64,000 nt of DNA, from assembly GCF_016863475.1 (NCBI RefSeq), contig NZ_BOOY01000033.1, positions 62,001-126,000 on the forward strand. The letters run 5' to 3'. Positions 33,374-41,751 of this stretch are shown here, piece after piece (the first letter of the stretch is position 1; each line of letters opens with the position of its first letter). This DNA comes from Spirilliplanes yamanashiensis (GTDB taxonomy: Bacteria > Actinomycetota > Actinomycetes > Mycobacteriales > Micromonosporaceae). A program made the position numbers and the translations under genes. The notes under the pieces are model-generated. The model had not been told where the DNA came from. It did not search any database and worked only from the letters and a program-made list of their open reading frames with translations.

Positions 33374-34008
33374 CCGCCGCCGCCGGCACCACCGAACCCA
33401 CCGGGCTGCTGCTCGCCCACCGGGCCATGCTGCGCGACCTCGACCGCCTCACCGGCCTGCTCGCCGGCACCACCCGGTTCGGCCGCAAACGGGGCGCTGC
33501 CGTCGCCGGCTACCTCGACGACCTGTGCACCTCCATCCACCACCACCACAGCGCCGAGGACGAGGTGCTGTGGCCGGTGCTGGAACGCTCCGCCGGCGCG
33601 CACGTCGACCTCACCGAGCTGACCGACGACCACGCCGTGCTCGACCCCAAGCTGCACCGGGTCCGCGCCGGGGCCGCCGCCCTGCGGGCGTCCGGCGTCG
33701 CGCCGGCCGCCCTGGCGGCCGACATGACGGACCTGCGCGACACCCTGCACGAGCACATCGCCGACGAGGAGCGCACGATCGTCCCGCTCATCCGCCGGTA
33801 CGTGACGCCGCGGGACTGGGCGGCCGTCGAGGCGCGGATCCGGCGGCGCGGCGCCAAGATGACCTTCGAGGCGCCGCGGGTGCTGGCCGTCGCGTCCGCC
33901 GCCGAGCTGGCCGAGATCCGGCGCGACGGCGGCGCCGCCGTCACGGTCATGCTGGCCGTGCTGCCGCGGCTGTTCCGCCGCCGGGAACGCCTCGTCTTCG
34001 GGGCCTAG
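33370..34008 (+). CDS. Hemerythrin-domain protein
   Basis: 212-aa protein with a four-helix HHE domain in residues about 12-150. The di-iron ligands are visible as His in LLLAHRAMLRDL, HHHHSAEDEVLWPVLE, DDHAVLDPKL and HEHIADEERTIVPL. Hemerythrins bind oxygen or nitric oxide, or act in iron-centre repair. A C-terminal extension of about 60 residues ends in RLFRRRERL, possibly membrane-proximal. GTG 33370 overlaps the membrane protein gene by 4 nt. It ends head-on with the AfsR-like gene, sharing CTAG. Confidence 0.87.
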   Translation: MTAAAGTTEPTGLLLAHRAMLRDLDRLTGLLAGTTRFGRKRGAAVAGYLDDLCTSIHHHHSAEDEVLWPVLERSAGAHVDLTELTDDHAVLDPKLHRVRAGAAALRASGVAPAALAADMTDLRDTLHEHIADEERTIVPLIRRYVTPRDWAAVEARIRRRGAKMTFEAPRVLAVASAAELAEIRRDGGAAVTVMLAVLPRLFRRRERLVFGA

Positions 34009-37000
34009 ACCGGCGCCGCCAGGGCCGCCGCCACCTGTTCGCGCAGGTGCGCGGCGGCCGCGCGGCGTCGCGCCGCCTCCTCGGGGCGGCCCAGCGCCTC
34101 GGCGAGGGCGGCAAGCGCGTCGTCGACCGGGCCCGCGTACAGGGTGCCCGAGTCGAGCCCGGCGATCCGGCCCGCGTACGGCAGCAGCTCGTCGTACAGC
34201 AGCCGCGCCTCCGCCACGTCGCCCAGCCGGCCCGCCACGTGCGCGCGCAGCGCCGTGAACCCCAGCCAGTAGTAGTCGCGCACCCGGCGCCGGCGGGCCG
34301 CCCACACCCGGCGGGCGTCGTCCTCGCGGCCCTCGTCCAGCAGGGCCAGCGCGACCAGCTCCCCCATCCCGCCCGGGTACAGGCTCTCCACGTACTCCAG
34401 CTCGGGGCGCAGCGGGCTCAGGTCGCCCCGGTACACCGCCACGCCGATCCGGCCCACCATCGCCATCAGCCCGCCGTTGACGGCGCCGTGCTCGATCAGG
34501 CGGCGCGACACCTCCTCGTACCGGGCGGCCGCCGCGTCCAGCCGCCCCGCGAGCACCTCCAGCAGGGCCTGGAAGATCGCCACCGTGGCGAGCAGCGCCC
34601 CCAGCTGGCCGGTGCCGGCCCGGGCCACCGCGAGCGTCATCTCCGCCCGCGCCGCCGCCAGGTCCGTGCGCGACGCCGCCTCCAGGAACAGCAGCCAGTG
34701 CGCGACCGCCTCGTGGTCCACCTCGCCCGCCGCCGCGGCCACCGCCACCAGCTCGTCCTCCAGCGCCCGCCGCTCGTCGCGCAGGTCCGGGCCCAGCGCC
34801 GTGTACGCCCGGGCGTTCAGCGCCAGGCACAGCAGCCGCGGATCGTCCACGGTGCGCGCCAGCGCCAGCGCCTCCCCGGTGACGGCGATCGCCGCCGGCA
34901 CGTCGTGGCCCTCGTGCTCGCGGAACAGCGCCAGCAGCAGCCGCACCCGCGTCGCGGCCGGCAGGTCCGGCTCGGCGAGGAATTCGGCGGCCGCCGCCAG
35001 CACACCGGCGTCCGGCTCCGGGTTGGCGCGGGTCGTCCACACCAGCGGGGCGTCCCACGCACACAGCACCCCCAGCCGGTCGCGCCCCTGCGCCGCCGCG
35101 ACCGCCCGCACGTACGCCGCGCGCGCCCCCGCCGTGTCGCCCGAGCGGGCCAGCGCCGTCACCGCCGGGGTCAGCAGCGCCACCAGCGCCTCCTGCTGCT
35201 GCGCGGCCGGGCCGGCGCGCCGCTCGGCCAGCTCGTGCAGGCGCAGCGCCGACGCCCACCGGCGGGCCGCCTCGCCCCACGCGCCCACCGCCTGCGCCTC
35301 CCGGGCCGCCGCCACCGCGTACGGCACCGCCTCGTGCGCCGTCGCGGGCCCGGCCGCCGCCTCCGCGTGGTGCGCCAGCGTCGCCGCGTCCGCGGTGCCG
35401 GCCAGCACCCGCAGCGCCGCCGTGTGCAGCCGGGCGCGGCGCAGCAGCGGGGTGTCCTCGTACAGGGTGTCGCGCACCAGCGCGTGGGTGAACCGCACCC
35501 GGCCCGGGGCGGGCTCGTCCAGCAGCCCGGCCAGCACCGCCACCTCGAGGGCGTCCAGCAGGTCGTCCGGGTCGCGGCCGGCCACCTCGGCCAGCACGTC
35601 CACGTCGACGTCGCGGCCCAGCACCGCCGCCTGCCGCAGCGCCGTCGTCGCCGGGCCGGGCAGCCGCGCCACCCGCCGCCGCAGCGTCTCGCGCACCCCC
35701 GCCGGCACCACCGTGTGCGCCGCCCGCGGCCCCTCGGCCGTGATCAGCCGCGCCAGCTCCCGCACGAACAGCGGGTTGCCGCCGGTGCGCTCCGCCAGTG
35801 CCGCCAGCACCGCCGGGTCCGCGTCCGTCAGCCCCTGCTCCCGCGCCAGCACCCCGACCGCGACGGGGTCGAGCCCGCCGAGGACCAGGTGCGCGGCGGT
35901 CGCGCCGAGCAGCGCCCCCACCGCGGCCGCCAGCTCGTCGGGCGCCTCGTTGCCCCGGTACGTGGCCACCACCAGCAGCGGCCGCCCGGCCAGCTGCGCC
36001 AGCACCTGCCGCAGCAGCTGCAACGTCAGGTCGTCGCCCCGGTGCACGTCATCGAGCAGCACCACCACCGGCGCGGCGGCGTCGATCACCGCGGCCACGG
36101 CCCGCCCCAGCCGGAACGGGCTGGGCTCCCCCTCCGGCAACAGCCCGGCGAGCGCATCCTCGGAATCCGCGCCCGGCGCCCCCAGCGCCCGGACCACCTC
36201 CGACCACGCCCACCCCGGCGGCGCCCCGGCCACCTCGGGACACCGCCCGCGCGCCACCCGCCACCCCGCCCCGGCCAGCTCCCCGACGGCCGCCTCGGCC
36301 AGCGTGGTCTTCCCACCCCCGGCCTCCCCGACGACCCACACGACCCGCGCCCCGGCCCGCCTCGCCTCGTCGGCAGCGGCTTGGACGGCGGCGATCTCGG
36401 CGGCGCGGCCGAGCGCGGTGGCCCCCATCGACGGCCGCCCCGGCCCGCCGGCCGCGGTCCCGGTCGCCGTTGTTCCCGCCGCCGTTGTCCCGGCGCCTTC
36501 CCCGGTCCCGGCCGTCGTGGTCCCGCTCGGCGCGGGCCCGGCCGTCGTGGTCCCGGCCGTCGCGCGGTCCCGGCCGGTCGACTGCCCCGCCGGCCCCGGG
36601 GCCGGGCCGTCCAGGGTCGGCGCCTGGGCCAGCACGTCCGCCTCCAGGGCCCGCAGCGCCGGCCCCGGATCCACCCCCAGCTCCTCGGCCAGGTGCTCCC
36701 GCGCCCGCCGCAGCACCCCCAGCGCGTCGCCCTGCCGCCCGGTCCGGTACAGGGCGAGTGCCAGCAGCCGCACCGCCTCCTCGCGGCCGGGGTGGTCGTG
36801 CAGGTGCCGCTCCAGCTCCGGCACCGCCCCGGCGGCCCGGCCCAGGTCCAGCGCGGCGGCCGCCCGCGCCTCCACGGCGGTGAGCCGCAGCTCGGTCAGC
36901 CGGGCCGCCTCCGGCGCCGCCCACGCCGCGTCGGCGACCTCCGCGTACGCGCCGCCCCGCCAGCACCCGAGCGCCGCGGTCAGCGCCGCGTGCCGCTGCC

Positions 37001-37382
37001 CGGCGTCGCCGGCCTCGGCCGCGGAGCGCACCAGGTCCTCGAACCGCCGGGCGTCGAGCCCGGCGCCGACCCGCAGCGCGTACCCGGGCGCGGCGCTGAC
37101 CAGCACGGTCGCGGGCGCGCGGCGGGCCCGGCCGGGCTCCAGGGCGCGCCGCAGGTGCGACACGTGCACCTGCAGCACGGCGAGCGCCTTGGCGGGCGCC
37201 TCCGCGGCGTCCCACAGGTCGTGCACGAGCCGGTCGGTGGAGACCACCTCGCCGCCGGCGACGGCGAGCCGCGCCAGCACGGCCCGCGGCCGGGGCCCGC
37301 CCAGGTCGGCCTCGCACCCCCCGACGGCCGCGACGACCGGTCCGAGCACCCCGACCGTGACGTCGCTCTGAGCCCCCTGCAC
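34005..37382 (-). CDS. AfsR/SARP-like transcriptional regulator with BTAD, ATPase and TPR parts
   Basis: 1125-aa regulator. The N-terminus is an OmpR-type winged helix (VTVGVLGPVVAAVGG to about residue 95), followed by the BTAD domain with LDARRFEDLVRSAAEAGD and HLAEELGVDPGPALRALE. A Thr/Ala/Gly-rich linker (about 265-320) leads to an AAA/STAND ATPase with Walker A GEAGGGKTTL (about 351) and Walker B VVVLLDDVHRGDD. The C-terminal half is TPR-like helical repeats. Such proteins control antibiotic or morphological genes in response to a bound effector. GTG 37382 is selected by TACCGT 7 nt upstream; GTG 37391 would add three residues. Confidence 0.9.
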   Translation of the reverse strand: MQGAQSDVTVGVLGPVVAAVGGCEADLGGPRPRAVLARLAVAGGEVVSTDRLVHDLWDAAEAPAKALAVLQVHVSHLRRALEPGRARRAPATVLVSAAPGYALRVGAGLDARRFEDLVRSAAEAGDAGQRHAALTAALGCWRGGAYAEVADAAWAAPEAARLTELRLTAVEARAAAALDLGRAAGAVPELERHLHDHPGREEAVRLLALALYRTGRQGDALGVLRRAREHLAEELGVDPGPALRALEADVLAQAPTLDGPAPGPAGQSTGRDRATAGTTTAGPAPSGTTTAGTGEGAGTTAAGTTATGTAAGGPGRPSMGATALGRAAEIAAVQAAADEARRAGARVVWVVGEAGGGKTTLAEAAVGELAGAGWRVARGRCPEVAGAPPGWAWSEVVRALGAPGADSEDALAGLLPEGEPSPFRLGRAVAAVIDAAAPVVVLLDDVHRGDDLTLQLLRQVLAQLAGRPLLVVATYRGNEAPDELAAAVGALLGATAAHLVLGGLDPVAVGVLAREQGLTDADPAVLAALAERTGGNPLFVRELARLITAEGPRAAHTVVPAGVRETLRRRVARLPGPATTALRQAAVLGRDVDVDVLAEVAGRDPDDLLDALEVAVLAGLLDEPAPGRVRFTHALVRDTLYEDTPLLRRARLHTAALRVLAGTADAATLAHHAEAAAGPATAHEAVPYAVAAAREAQAVGAWGEAARRWASALRLHELAERRAGPAAQQQEALVALLTPAVTALARSGDTAGARAAYVRAVAAAQGRDRLGVLCAWDAPLVWTTRANPEPDAGVLAAAAEFLAEPDLPAATRVRLLLALFREHEGHDVPAAIAVTGEALALARTVDDPRLLCLALNARAYTALGPDLRDERRALEDELVAVAAAAGEVDHEAVAHWLLFLEAASRTDLAAARAEMTLAVARAGTGQLGALLATVAIFQALLEVLAGRLDAAAARYEEVSRRLIEHGAVNGGLMAMVGRIGVAVYRGDLSPLRPELEYVESLYPGGMGELVALALLDEGREDDARRVWAARRRRVRDYYWLGFTALRAHVAGRLGDVAEARLLYDELLPYAGRIAGLDSGTLYAGPVDDALAALAEALGRPEEAARRRAAAAHLREQVAAALAAPV

Positions 37383-37389
37383 GTCGCAC

Positions 37390-37395
37390 ACGGTA
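37390..37395 (-). promoter_or_regulatory. -10 element of a leaderless promoter
   Basis: TACCGT on the minus strand, 7 nt before GTG 37382. Confidence 0.55.
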
Positions 37396-37472
37396 CCGCC
37401 GGCGGATCTTCCTGACCCTCGCCCGCGCGGCCACGTCAGACTGACCGCTTCCGCCGAACCGGAAGGAGTCGC

Positions 37473-38015
37473 ATGGAGGTCGCGGGCACGGTCGTCACCG
37501 GCGCGGGGATGTGCGGGCTGTGGTCCCCCGCCGCCTTCTCCGCCGTGGTGGACCTGGACACCTGGGAGGAGGCGCTGCTGGCCGACGATGACATTGCCGC
37601 ACACGTCGCCGCCGGCGCGTTCGTGCCGCTCAACGTCGGCGCCGACGGCGCGTTCGGCGTCGTCGCGCGGGTGGGCACGGTGGACACCCCGGCCCGGTTG
37701 ACCCCGCGCGAGGGGGTTCACCTGCTCGTCGAGTCCGAGCCGTACCTGTTCGTCTCGGCCGGGACGGCGATGCTGAGCGGCATCGAGCACGTCGCCGCGG
37801 ACGCCCGCGAGGGGTTGCCGATGGCGGTGCCGCCGGGCCGGTGGCGGGTGACGGTGGCGCTGATCGAGTGGGACGCCGAGCCGGGCGCCCGCGACGGCTC
37901 GGGCGGGCCCGGCCCGGGCGCGCTGCCCGACTTCGTGGTGCTCGCCCACCCGGACACCGGCGCCGGGCCGTACCGCAGGTCGATCCTGACGTTCGATCAG
38001 CCGCGGGCCGCGTAG
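37473..38015 (+). CDS. Conserved-looking protein of unknown function
   Basis: 180-aa soluble protein, mainly beta and acidic. Notable segments are TVVTGAGMCGLWSPAAFSAV, LDTWEEALLADDDIAAHVAAG and WRVTVALIEWDAEPGA, and the tail ends in a typical globular YRRSILTFD. Neither signal peptide nor membrane segment is visible. ATG 37473 has GGAAGGAG 5 nt upstream, a strong ribosome site. It diverges from the AfsR-like gene and could be its target. Family not recognised; an immunity-protein-like fold is only a guess. Confidence 0.75.
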   Translation: MEVAGTVVTGAGMCGLWSPAAFSAVVDLDTWEEALLADDDIAAHVAAGAFVPLNVGADGAFGVVARVGTVDTPARLTPREGVHLLVESEPYLFVSAGTAMLSGIEHVAADAREGLPMAVPPGRWRVTVALIEWDAEPGARDGSGGPGPGALPDFVVLAHPDTGAGPYRRSILTFDQPRAA

Positions 38016-38030
38016 CGGCGCGCCGCGCCG

Positions 38031-38660
38031 TCAGGCCGGCAGGGCCGCCGCGACGACCCCCGCCAGGTCCGCCGGGTCCCAGGCGCCGGTCACGCCGGGG
38101 CGGCCGAGGAGGTAGGTGGTGATCTGGGTGGCGTCCCAGTGGTGCGACTCGTGCAGGCCGCGGGCCAGCATGCCGAGGTACGCGGGGGCGGGGCGGGCAG
38201 GCTCGCCGTCGGCGCGGCCGAAGCCGGCGGTGAACGTCAGCATCGGGTGGCCGGAGCGGGCGCCCGCGTACACCAGGGTCTCGTAGCGGCCCGGGCCCAG
38301 GGTGAGCCGGCCGGTGCGGACGACCTCGCCGAGGTCGGCGAGGTCGGCGCCGGGCGGGCGGTACATCTCCTGGGCGACCAGGTCGGCGAACTGGCCGGCG
38401 GTGAGCAGGTACGCGCGGGCGGCGGCCGCGCCCGGCAGCAACGGGTCGTAGAGGGCGTAGCCGCCGGTCCAGGCGGCGGACTCGCCGGTGAACCAGATGC
38501 CGCCGGGCAGCATCACCGGGGCGGTGGCGCGGGGGTCGGCGGGGTCGCGGCAGCCGGGGTACGTGCGCAGGCCGCCCGGCGGGGTGCCGCCGCGCAGGTA
38601 GTGGCGCAGCCGGTCGGCGTGCATGTTCGAGCCGTACGCCGCGTACCAGACCAGGGTCAT
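38031..38660 (-). CDS. Gamma-glutamylcyclotransferase-like (AIG2/GGCT fold) protein
   Basis: 209-aa protein starting with VWYAAYGSNMHADRL, the glycine-rich opening of the GGCT fold. The later YLLTAGQFADLVAQEMYRP and RYETLVYAG segments match the barrel. The usual catalytic Glu after the central strand is not obvious, so activity on gamma-glutamyl peptides is uncertain. ATG 38660 overlaps the -10 of the divergent phosphoesterase gene. It ends 15 nt from the convergent unknown gene. Confidence 0.78.
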   Translation of the reverse strand: MTLVWYAAYGSNMHADRLRHYLRGGTPPGGLRTYPGCRDPADPRATAPVMLPGGIWFTGESAAWTGGYALYDPLLPGAAAARAYLLTAGQFADLVAQEMYRPPGADLADLGEVVRTGRLTLGPGRYETLVYAGARSGHPMLTFTAGFGRADGEPARPAPAYLGMLARGLHESHHWDATQITTYLLGRPGVTGAWDPADLAGVVAAALPA

Positions 38661-38665
38661 AGGCT
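38660..38665 (+). promoter_or_regulatory. -10 element of a leaderless promoter
   Basis: TAGGCT ends 6 nt before GTG 38672. The hexamer overlaps the start codon of the divergent GGCT-like gene, so the two transcription starts are back to back. Confidence 0.6.
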
Positions 38666-38671
38666 GGCCCG

Positions 38672-39025
38672 GTGAGCGACCGGCCCGCGTTCGTGCTGCA
38701 CGAGCACCGCACGCCGCGGCACCACTTCGACCTGCGGCTGGCCGAGGGCGGGGTGCTGCGCTCGTGGGCGCTGCCGCGGGGGCTGCCGACGGATCCGCGC
38801 GGCAACCGGCTGGCGGTGGCGGTGCCCGATCACGACTACGCGCACCTGACGTACACCGACGCGGACAAGGACATCGCCGACACCGGGTGGTGGGAGGAGC
38901 ACGACCGCACGGAGCGCCGGATGCTGTTCACGCTGCACGGGCGGGCGGGCAGCCGCCGGTACGCGCTGATCCGCACCGGCCGGGACTGGCTGCTGCACCT
39001 CACGAAGGAGCAACCAGCACCTTGA
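38672..39025 (+). CDS. Stand-alone LigD-type 3'-phosphoesterase
   Basis: 117-aa protein corresponding to just the phosphoesterase (PE) domain of bacterial NHEJ ligase LigD. Family marks are the N-terminal FVLHEHRTPRHHFDLRL with the metal-binding His/His/Asp, LRSWALPRGLPTDP, HDYAHLTYTDADKD and the closing RYALIRTGRDWLLHLTK. PE removes 3'-phosphates and ribonucleotides before end joining. No ligase, polymerase or Ku gene is nearby. The start is leaderless. The last 26 nt overlap the convergent dehydrogenase gene. Confidence 0.88.
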   Translation: MSDRPAFVLHEHRTPRHHFDLRLAEGGVLRSWALPRGLPTDPRGNRLAVAVPDHDYAHLTYTDADKDIADTGWWEEHDRTERRMLFTLHGRAGSRRYALIRTGRDWLLHLTKEQPAP

Positions 39026-40013
39026 CGTGCGCGCCGCTTTCGGCGTCGGCGAACGCGGCCGCCGCGTCGGTGATCGGGTGCACGGCGGTGACGACCCGGT
39101 CGACGGGCACGGCGCCGGCGGTGAGCAGCCGGGTGGCCTCGGCGAAGTCGGCGGGCAGGTAGGTGGCGCTGCCCTGCAGGCGCAGCTGGGCGTCCTGGAC
39201 GAGGTGCAGCGGCACGGTGACGTCGCCGGGCGGGACGCCGACCACGACGATCGTCGCGCCCTTGGCGCCGATGCCGGCGGCCTGCCGGATGGTGGACTCC
39301 TCGGCGACGCAGTCGAACACCACGTCGGCGCTCTCCCCCAGCGCGGCCCGGACCTGCTCGACGGCGTCGGCGGCGCGCGCGTCCACCACGGCGTCCGCGC
39401 CGAACTCCAGCGCTCGCGTCCGGCGGGCCTCGGACCGGGCGGTGACGACGACCCGCCGGGCGCCGCCGGCCTTCGCGACGAGCAGGGTGAGCAGCCCGAT
39501 CGTGCCCGCGCCCAGGATCGCGACGGCCCGGCCCTCGACGCCGCCCGCCAACCCGGCCGCGTGCACCGGTGTGGCCAGGGGTTCGATGAGGGCGGCGGCC
39601 CGGTCGTCGAGCTCGTCGGGCACGGCGTGCAGGCGGCGGATGTCCAGCGTGAACGCGTCGGCGAGGCCGCCCTGCGGGTGGCCGCAGCCGAAAAAGCCGA
39701 GGTTCTCGCAGATGTTCTCCCGGCCGGCGAGGCACTGCTTGCAGTTCCAGCACGGCAGGTAGGGCTCGAGCGTGACCCGCTGGCCGGGCGCGAACGACTC
39801 GACGCCCTCGCCGACCGCCTCGACGACGCCGACGACCTCGTGGCCGGGGTGGAACGGCAGCGCCACGAACGGGTGCCGGCCGTGCAGGGCGTGCACGTCG
39901 GAGCCGCAGACGCCGGCCAGGGTGGTGCGGATCAGCGCCTCGCCGGGCCCAGGGTGCGGGGTCTCCGCCTCGACGACGGTGACTCCGGACGCGGTGACGA
40001 CGACGCGGCGCAT
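39000..40013 (-). CDS. Zinc-dependent medium-chain alcohol dehydrogenase
   Basis: 337-aa MDR enzyme. The catalytic zinc site is CGSDVHALHGRHPF and GHEVVGVVEAVGEGV, the structural zinc cluster is CWNCKQCLAGRENICEN, and the nucleotide fold is AVAILGAGTIGLLTLLVAKA. The overall pattern fits sorbitol/threonine-dehydrogenase-like enzymes; substrate unknown. ATG 40013 has CAGGTT 6 nt upstream, giving a probable leaderless start. It overlaps the convergent phosphoesterase gene by 26 nt. Confidence 0.92.
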   Translation of the reverse strand: MRRVVVTASGVTVVEAETPHPGPGEALIRTTLAGVCGSDVHALHGRHPFVALPFHPGHEVVGVVEAVGEGVESFAPGQRVTLEPYLPCWNCKQCLAGRENICENLGFFGCGHPQGGLADAFTLDIRRLHAVPDELDDRAAALIEPLATPVHAAGLAGGVEGRAVAILGAGTIGLLTLLVAKAGGARRVVVTARSEARRTRALEFGADAVVDARAADAVEQVRAALGESADVVFDCVAEESTIRQAAGIGAKGATIVVVGVPPGDVTVPLHLVQDAQLRLQGSATYLPADFAEATRLLTAGAVPVDRVVTAVHPITDAAAAFADAESGAHVKVLVAPS

Positions 40014-40019
40014 GGGGTC

Positions 40020-40025
40020 AACCTG
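40020..40025 (-). promoter_or_regulatory. Probable leaderless -10 of the dehydrogenase gene
   Basis: CAGGTT on the minus strand, 6 nt before ATG 40013. Confidence 0.45.
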
Positions 40026-40045
40026 TCAGGCCGCCGGGCCGGTTG

Positions 40046-40441
40046 TCACGAGCGCGCCTTGGCGGTGCTCTTGCGGTTGGCCTTCTTGATGGCGTCCACC
40101 AGCTCAGCCTTGGTCATCTTCGACCGGCCGCGGATGTCGAGCCGCTTGGCGAGGTCCTGCAGGTGGGTCTTCGAGGCGTTCGCGTCGACGCCCTCGGCGG
40201 TCGGCGCCTTCGTCGACCGGCCACCCGCCGCCTTGGCGTCGCTGGGGCCCTTCTTCGCCTTCGGCTCCCAGTGGTCGCCGACCTTCTCGAACGAGTGCTT
40301 GACCGCGGAGAACGCGGTGCGGTGCGCCCGCTCGCCCTCGCCGTACTGCTCGACGGCGGAGTCGTGCGTCTCGGCCCAGGTGTCCTGCGCCTTCTTCGGC
40401 GACCGCTTCAGGGTGCTCGGCATGTCCTTGCGTGCAGGCAT
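40046..40441 (-). CDS. ChaB-domain protein with a C-terminal Rho-N/SAP-like helix
   Basis: 131-aa basic protein. Residues about 6-62 match ChaB (MPSTLKRSPKKAQDTWAETH, then HRTAFSAVKHSFEKVGDHWE), named after the E. coli cation-transport regulator. The tail has a Rho N-terminal-like nucleic-acid-binding motif (HLQDLAKRLDIRGRSKMTKA) and a lysine-rich end. Actinomycetes often carry such short proteins with unknown, possibly nucleic-acid, roles. ATG 40441 has GGAG upstream. It lies 29 nt behind the erythromycin-esterase-like gene on the same strand. Confidence 0.83.
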   Translation of the reverse strand: MPARKDMPSTLKRSPKKAQDTWAETHDSAVEQYGEGERAHRTAFSAVKHSFEKVGDHWEPKAKKGPSDAKAAGGRSTKAPTAEGVDANASKTHLQDLAKRLDIRGRSKMTKAELVDAIKKANRKSTAKARS

Positions 40442-40470
40442 GCGGTTCTCCGTTCCCGGCCCCGGCCGGG

Positions 40471-41715
40471 TCAAACCCCGCTCGGGTACGTCTCGGGCGC
40501 CAGCGCGTCCACGCCGTGGGTGTGCAGCGGGCGCACCGCCCGGCTGCGGTCGAACCACAGGAACGCGTCGTAGCGCTCGCCCAGCACGGTCGGCACGTAG
40601 TTGGCGTGCGCGTCGCGCTCCGGCCGGTAGACCACCCCGATGGCCCGGTGCCCCAGCTCGTCGGTGAGCAGCGCGGGCCGCCCGGTGCGCGGGAACACGT
40701 ACAGGGCCTGCGGCGGCGCGGCGGCGTGCAGCACGTCCTCCAGCGAGCCGGGGCGCGCCGGCGGCACCGGCATCACCCGCATCGGCTCGCCCCAGCCGGA
40801 CCCGGCGACGACGGCGCCGGCGTGGCTGCCGAACCCGACGAGCAGCACCGCGCCGGGACCCCAGCGCTCGCGCGCCAGCCGGCCCAGGTTGACCTCGCCG
40901 TGCCGGGCCATGTCGGTGGCGGCGGAGTCCCCGACGTGGGTGTTGTGCGCCCAGACGACGGCCTTCGCGCCCGGGCCGTAGTGGGTGAGCAGGCGGTCGA
41001 GGGTGTCGTCCATGTGCCGGTCGCGCACGTTCCACGACTCCGGCCTGCCGCGCACCATCGCCCGGTAGTACCGCTCGGCGCCTGCCACCACCTCGGCGTT
41101 CTGCCACGGCGTCAGGCCGGTGCCGCGCAGCCGGGCCAGCAGCGTGACCACCTCGTCCTCGCAGGTCTGCGGGACCAGCCGGGTGGCCCACGCGTACTCC
41201 TGCGGGTCCTCGCCGTACGGCTCGAAGCACCGGTACGCGGCCAGCGCCGCCGGAACCTGGTCCGGGTCGTGCTCGCGCAGGTGGACGAGGATCTCGCGCA
41301 GCGAGTCCCACAGCGAGTACACGTCGAGGCCGTGGAAGCCGACCGGCGCCGCGGCGGCGGCGTTGTGCGCGCGCAGCCACCGGCAGAAGTCGGCGACCTC
41401 CTCGTTCGCCCACATCCAGGTGGGCCAGCGGATGAACTCCCGCAGCGCCTCCCGCGGGTCGCCGCCGCCGGGGCGCACGGCGCGGTCGACGCGGGCGCAG
41501 TCCGGCCAGTCGCCCTCGACGGCCACGAACGAGAAGCCCAGCTCCTCGACGAGGCGCCGGGTGATCGCCGCGCGCCACGCGTAGAACTCGTGGGTGCCGT
41601 GGCTGGCCTCGCCGAGCAGCACCACGCGGGCGTCGCGGGCCCGGTCGAGCAGCACGTCGAGGTCGTCCGGGCCGGTCAGGGGTGCCGCCAGGGCGGCGGC
41701 CTCGTCGCCGTACAT
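40471..41715 (-). CDS. Erythromycin esterase-family hydrolase
   Basis: 414-aa Ere-like enzyme. Family motifs are VVLLGEASHGTHEFYAWRA (metal/catalytic Glu and His near the N-terminus), FVAVEGDWPDC and VVWAHNTHVGDS with the conserved histidines. True Ere enzymes open the macrolide lactone; most genomic homologues have unknown substrates. ATG 41715 follows GGAGG. It is the middle gene of an aph-like / ere-like / chaB group with 36 and 29-nt gaps. Confidence 0.87.
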   Translation of the reverse strand: MYGDEAAALAAPLTGPDDLDVLLDRARDARVVLLGEASHGTHEFYAWRAAITRRLVEELGFSFVAVEGDWPDCARVDRAVRPGGGDPREALREFIRWPTWMWANEEVADFCRWLRAHNAAAAAPVGFHGLDVYSLWDSLREILVHLREHDPDQVPAALAAYRCFEPYGEDPQEYAWATRLVPQTCEDEVVTLLARLRGTGLTPWQNAEVVAGAERYYRAMVRGRPESWNVRDRHMDDTLDRLLTHYGPGAKAVVWAHNTHVGDSAATDMARHGEVNLGRLARERWGPGAVLLVGFGSHAGAVVAGSGWGEPMRVMPVPPARPGSLEDVLHAAAPPQALYVFPRTGRPALLTDELGHRAIGVVYRPERDAHANYVPTVLGERYDAFLWFDRSRAVRPLHTHGVDALAPETYPSGV

Positions 41716-41751
41716 GTCCTCCGCATACCCACCCCGGGCGGGTCACACCTG

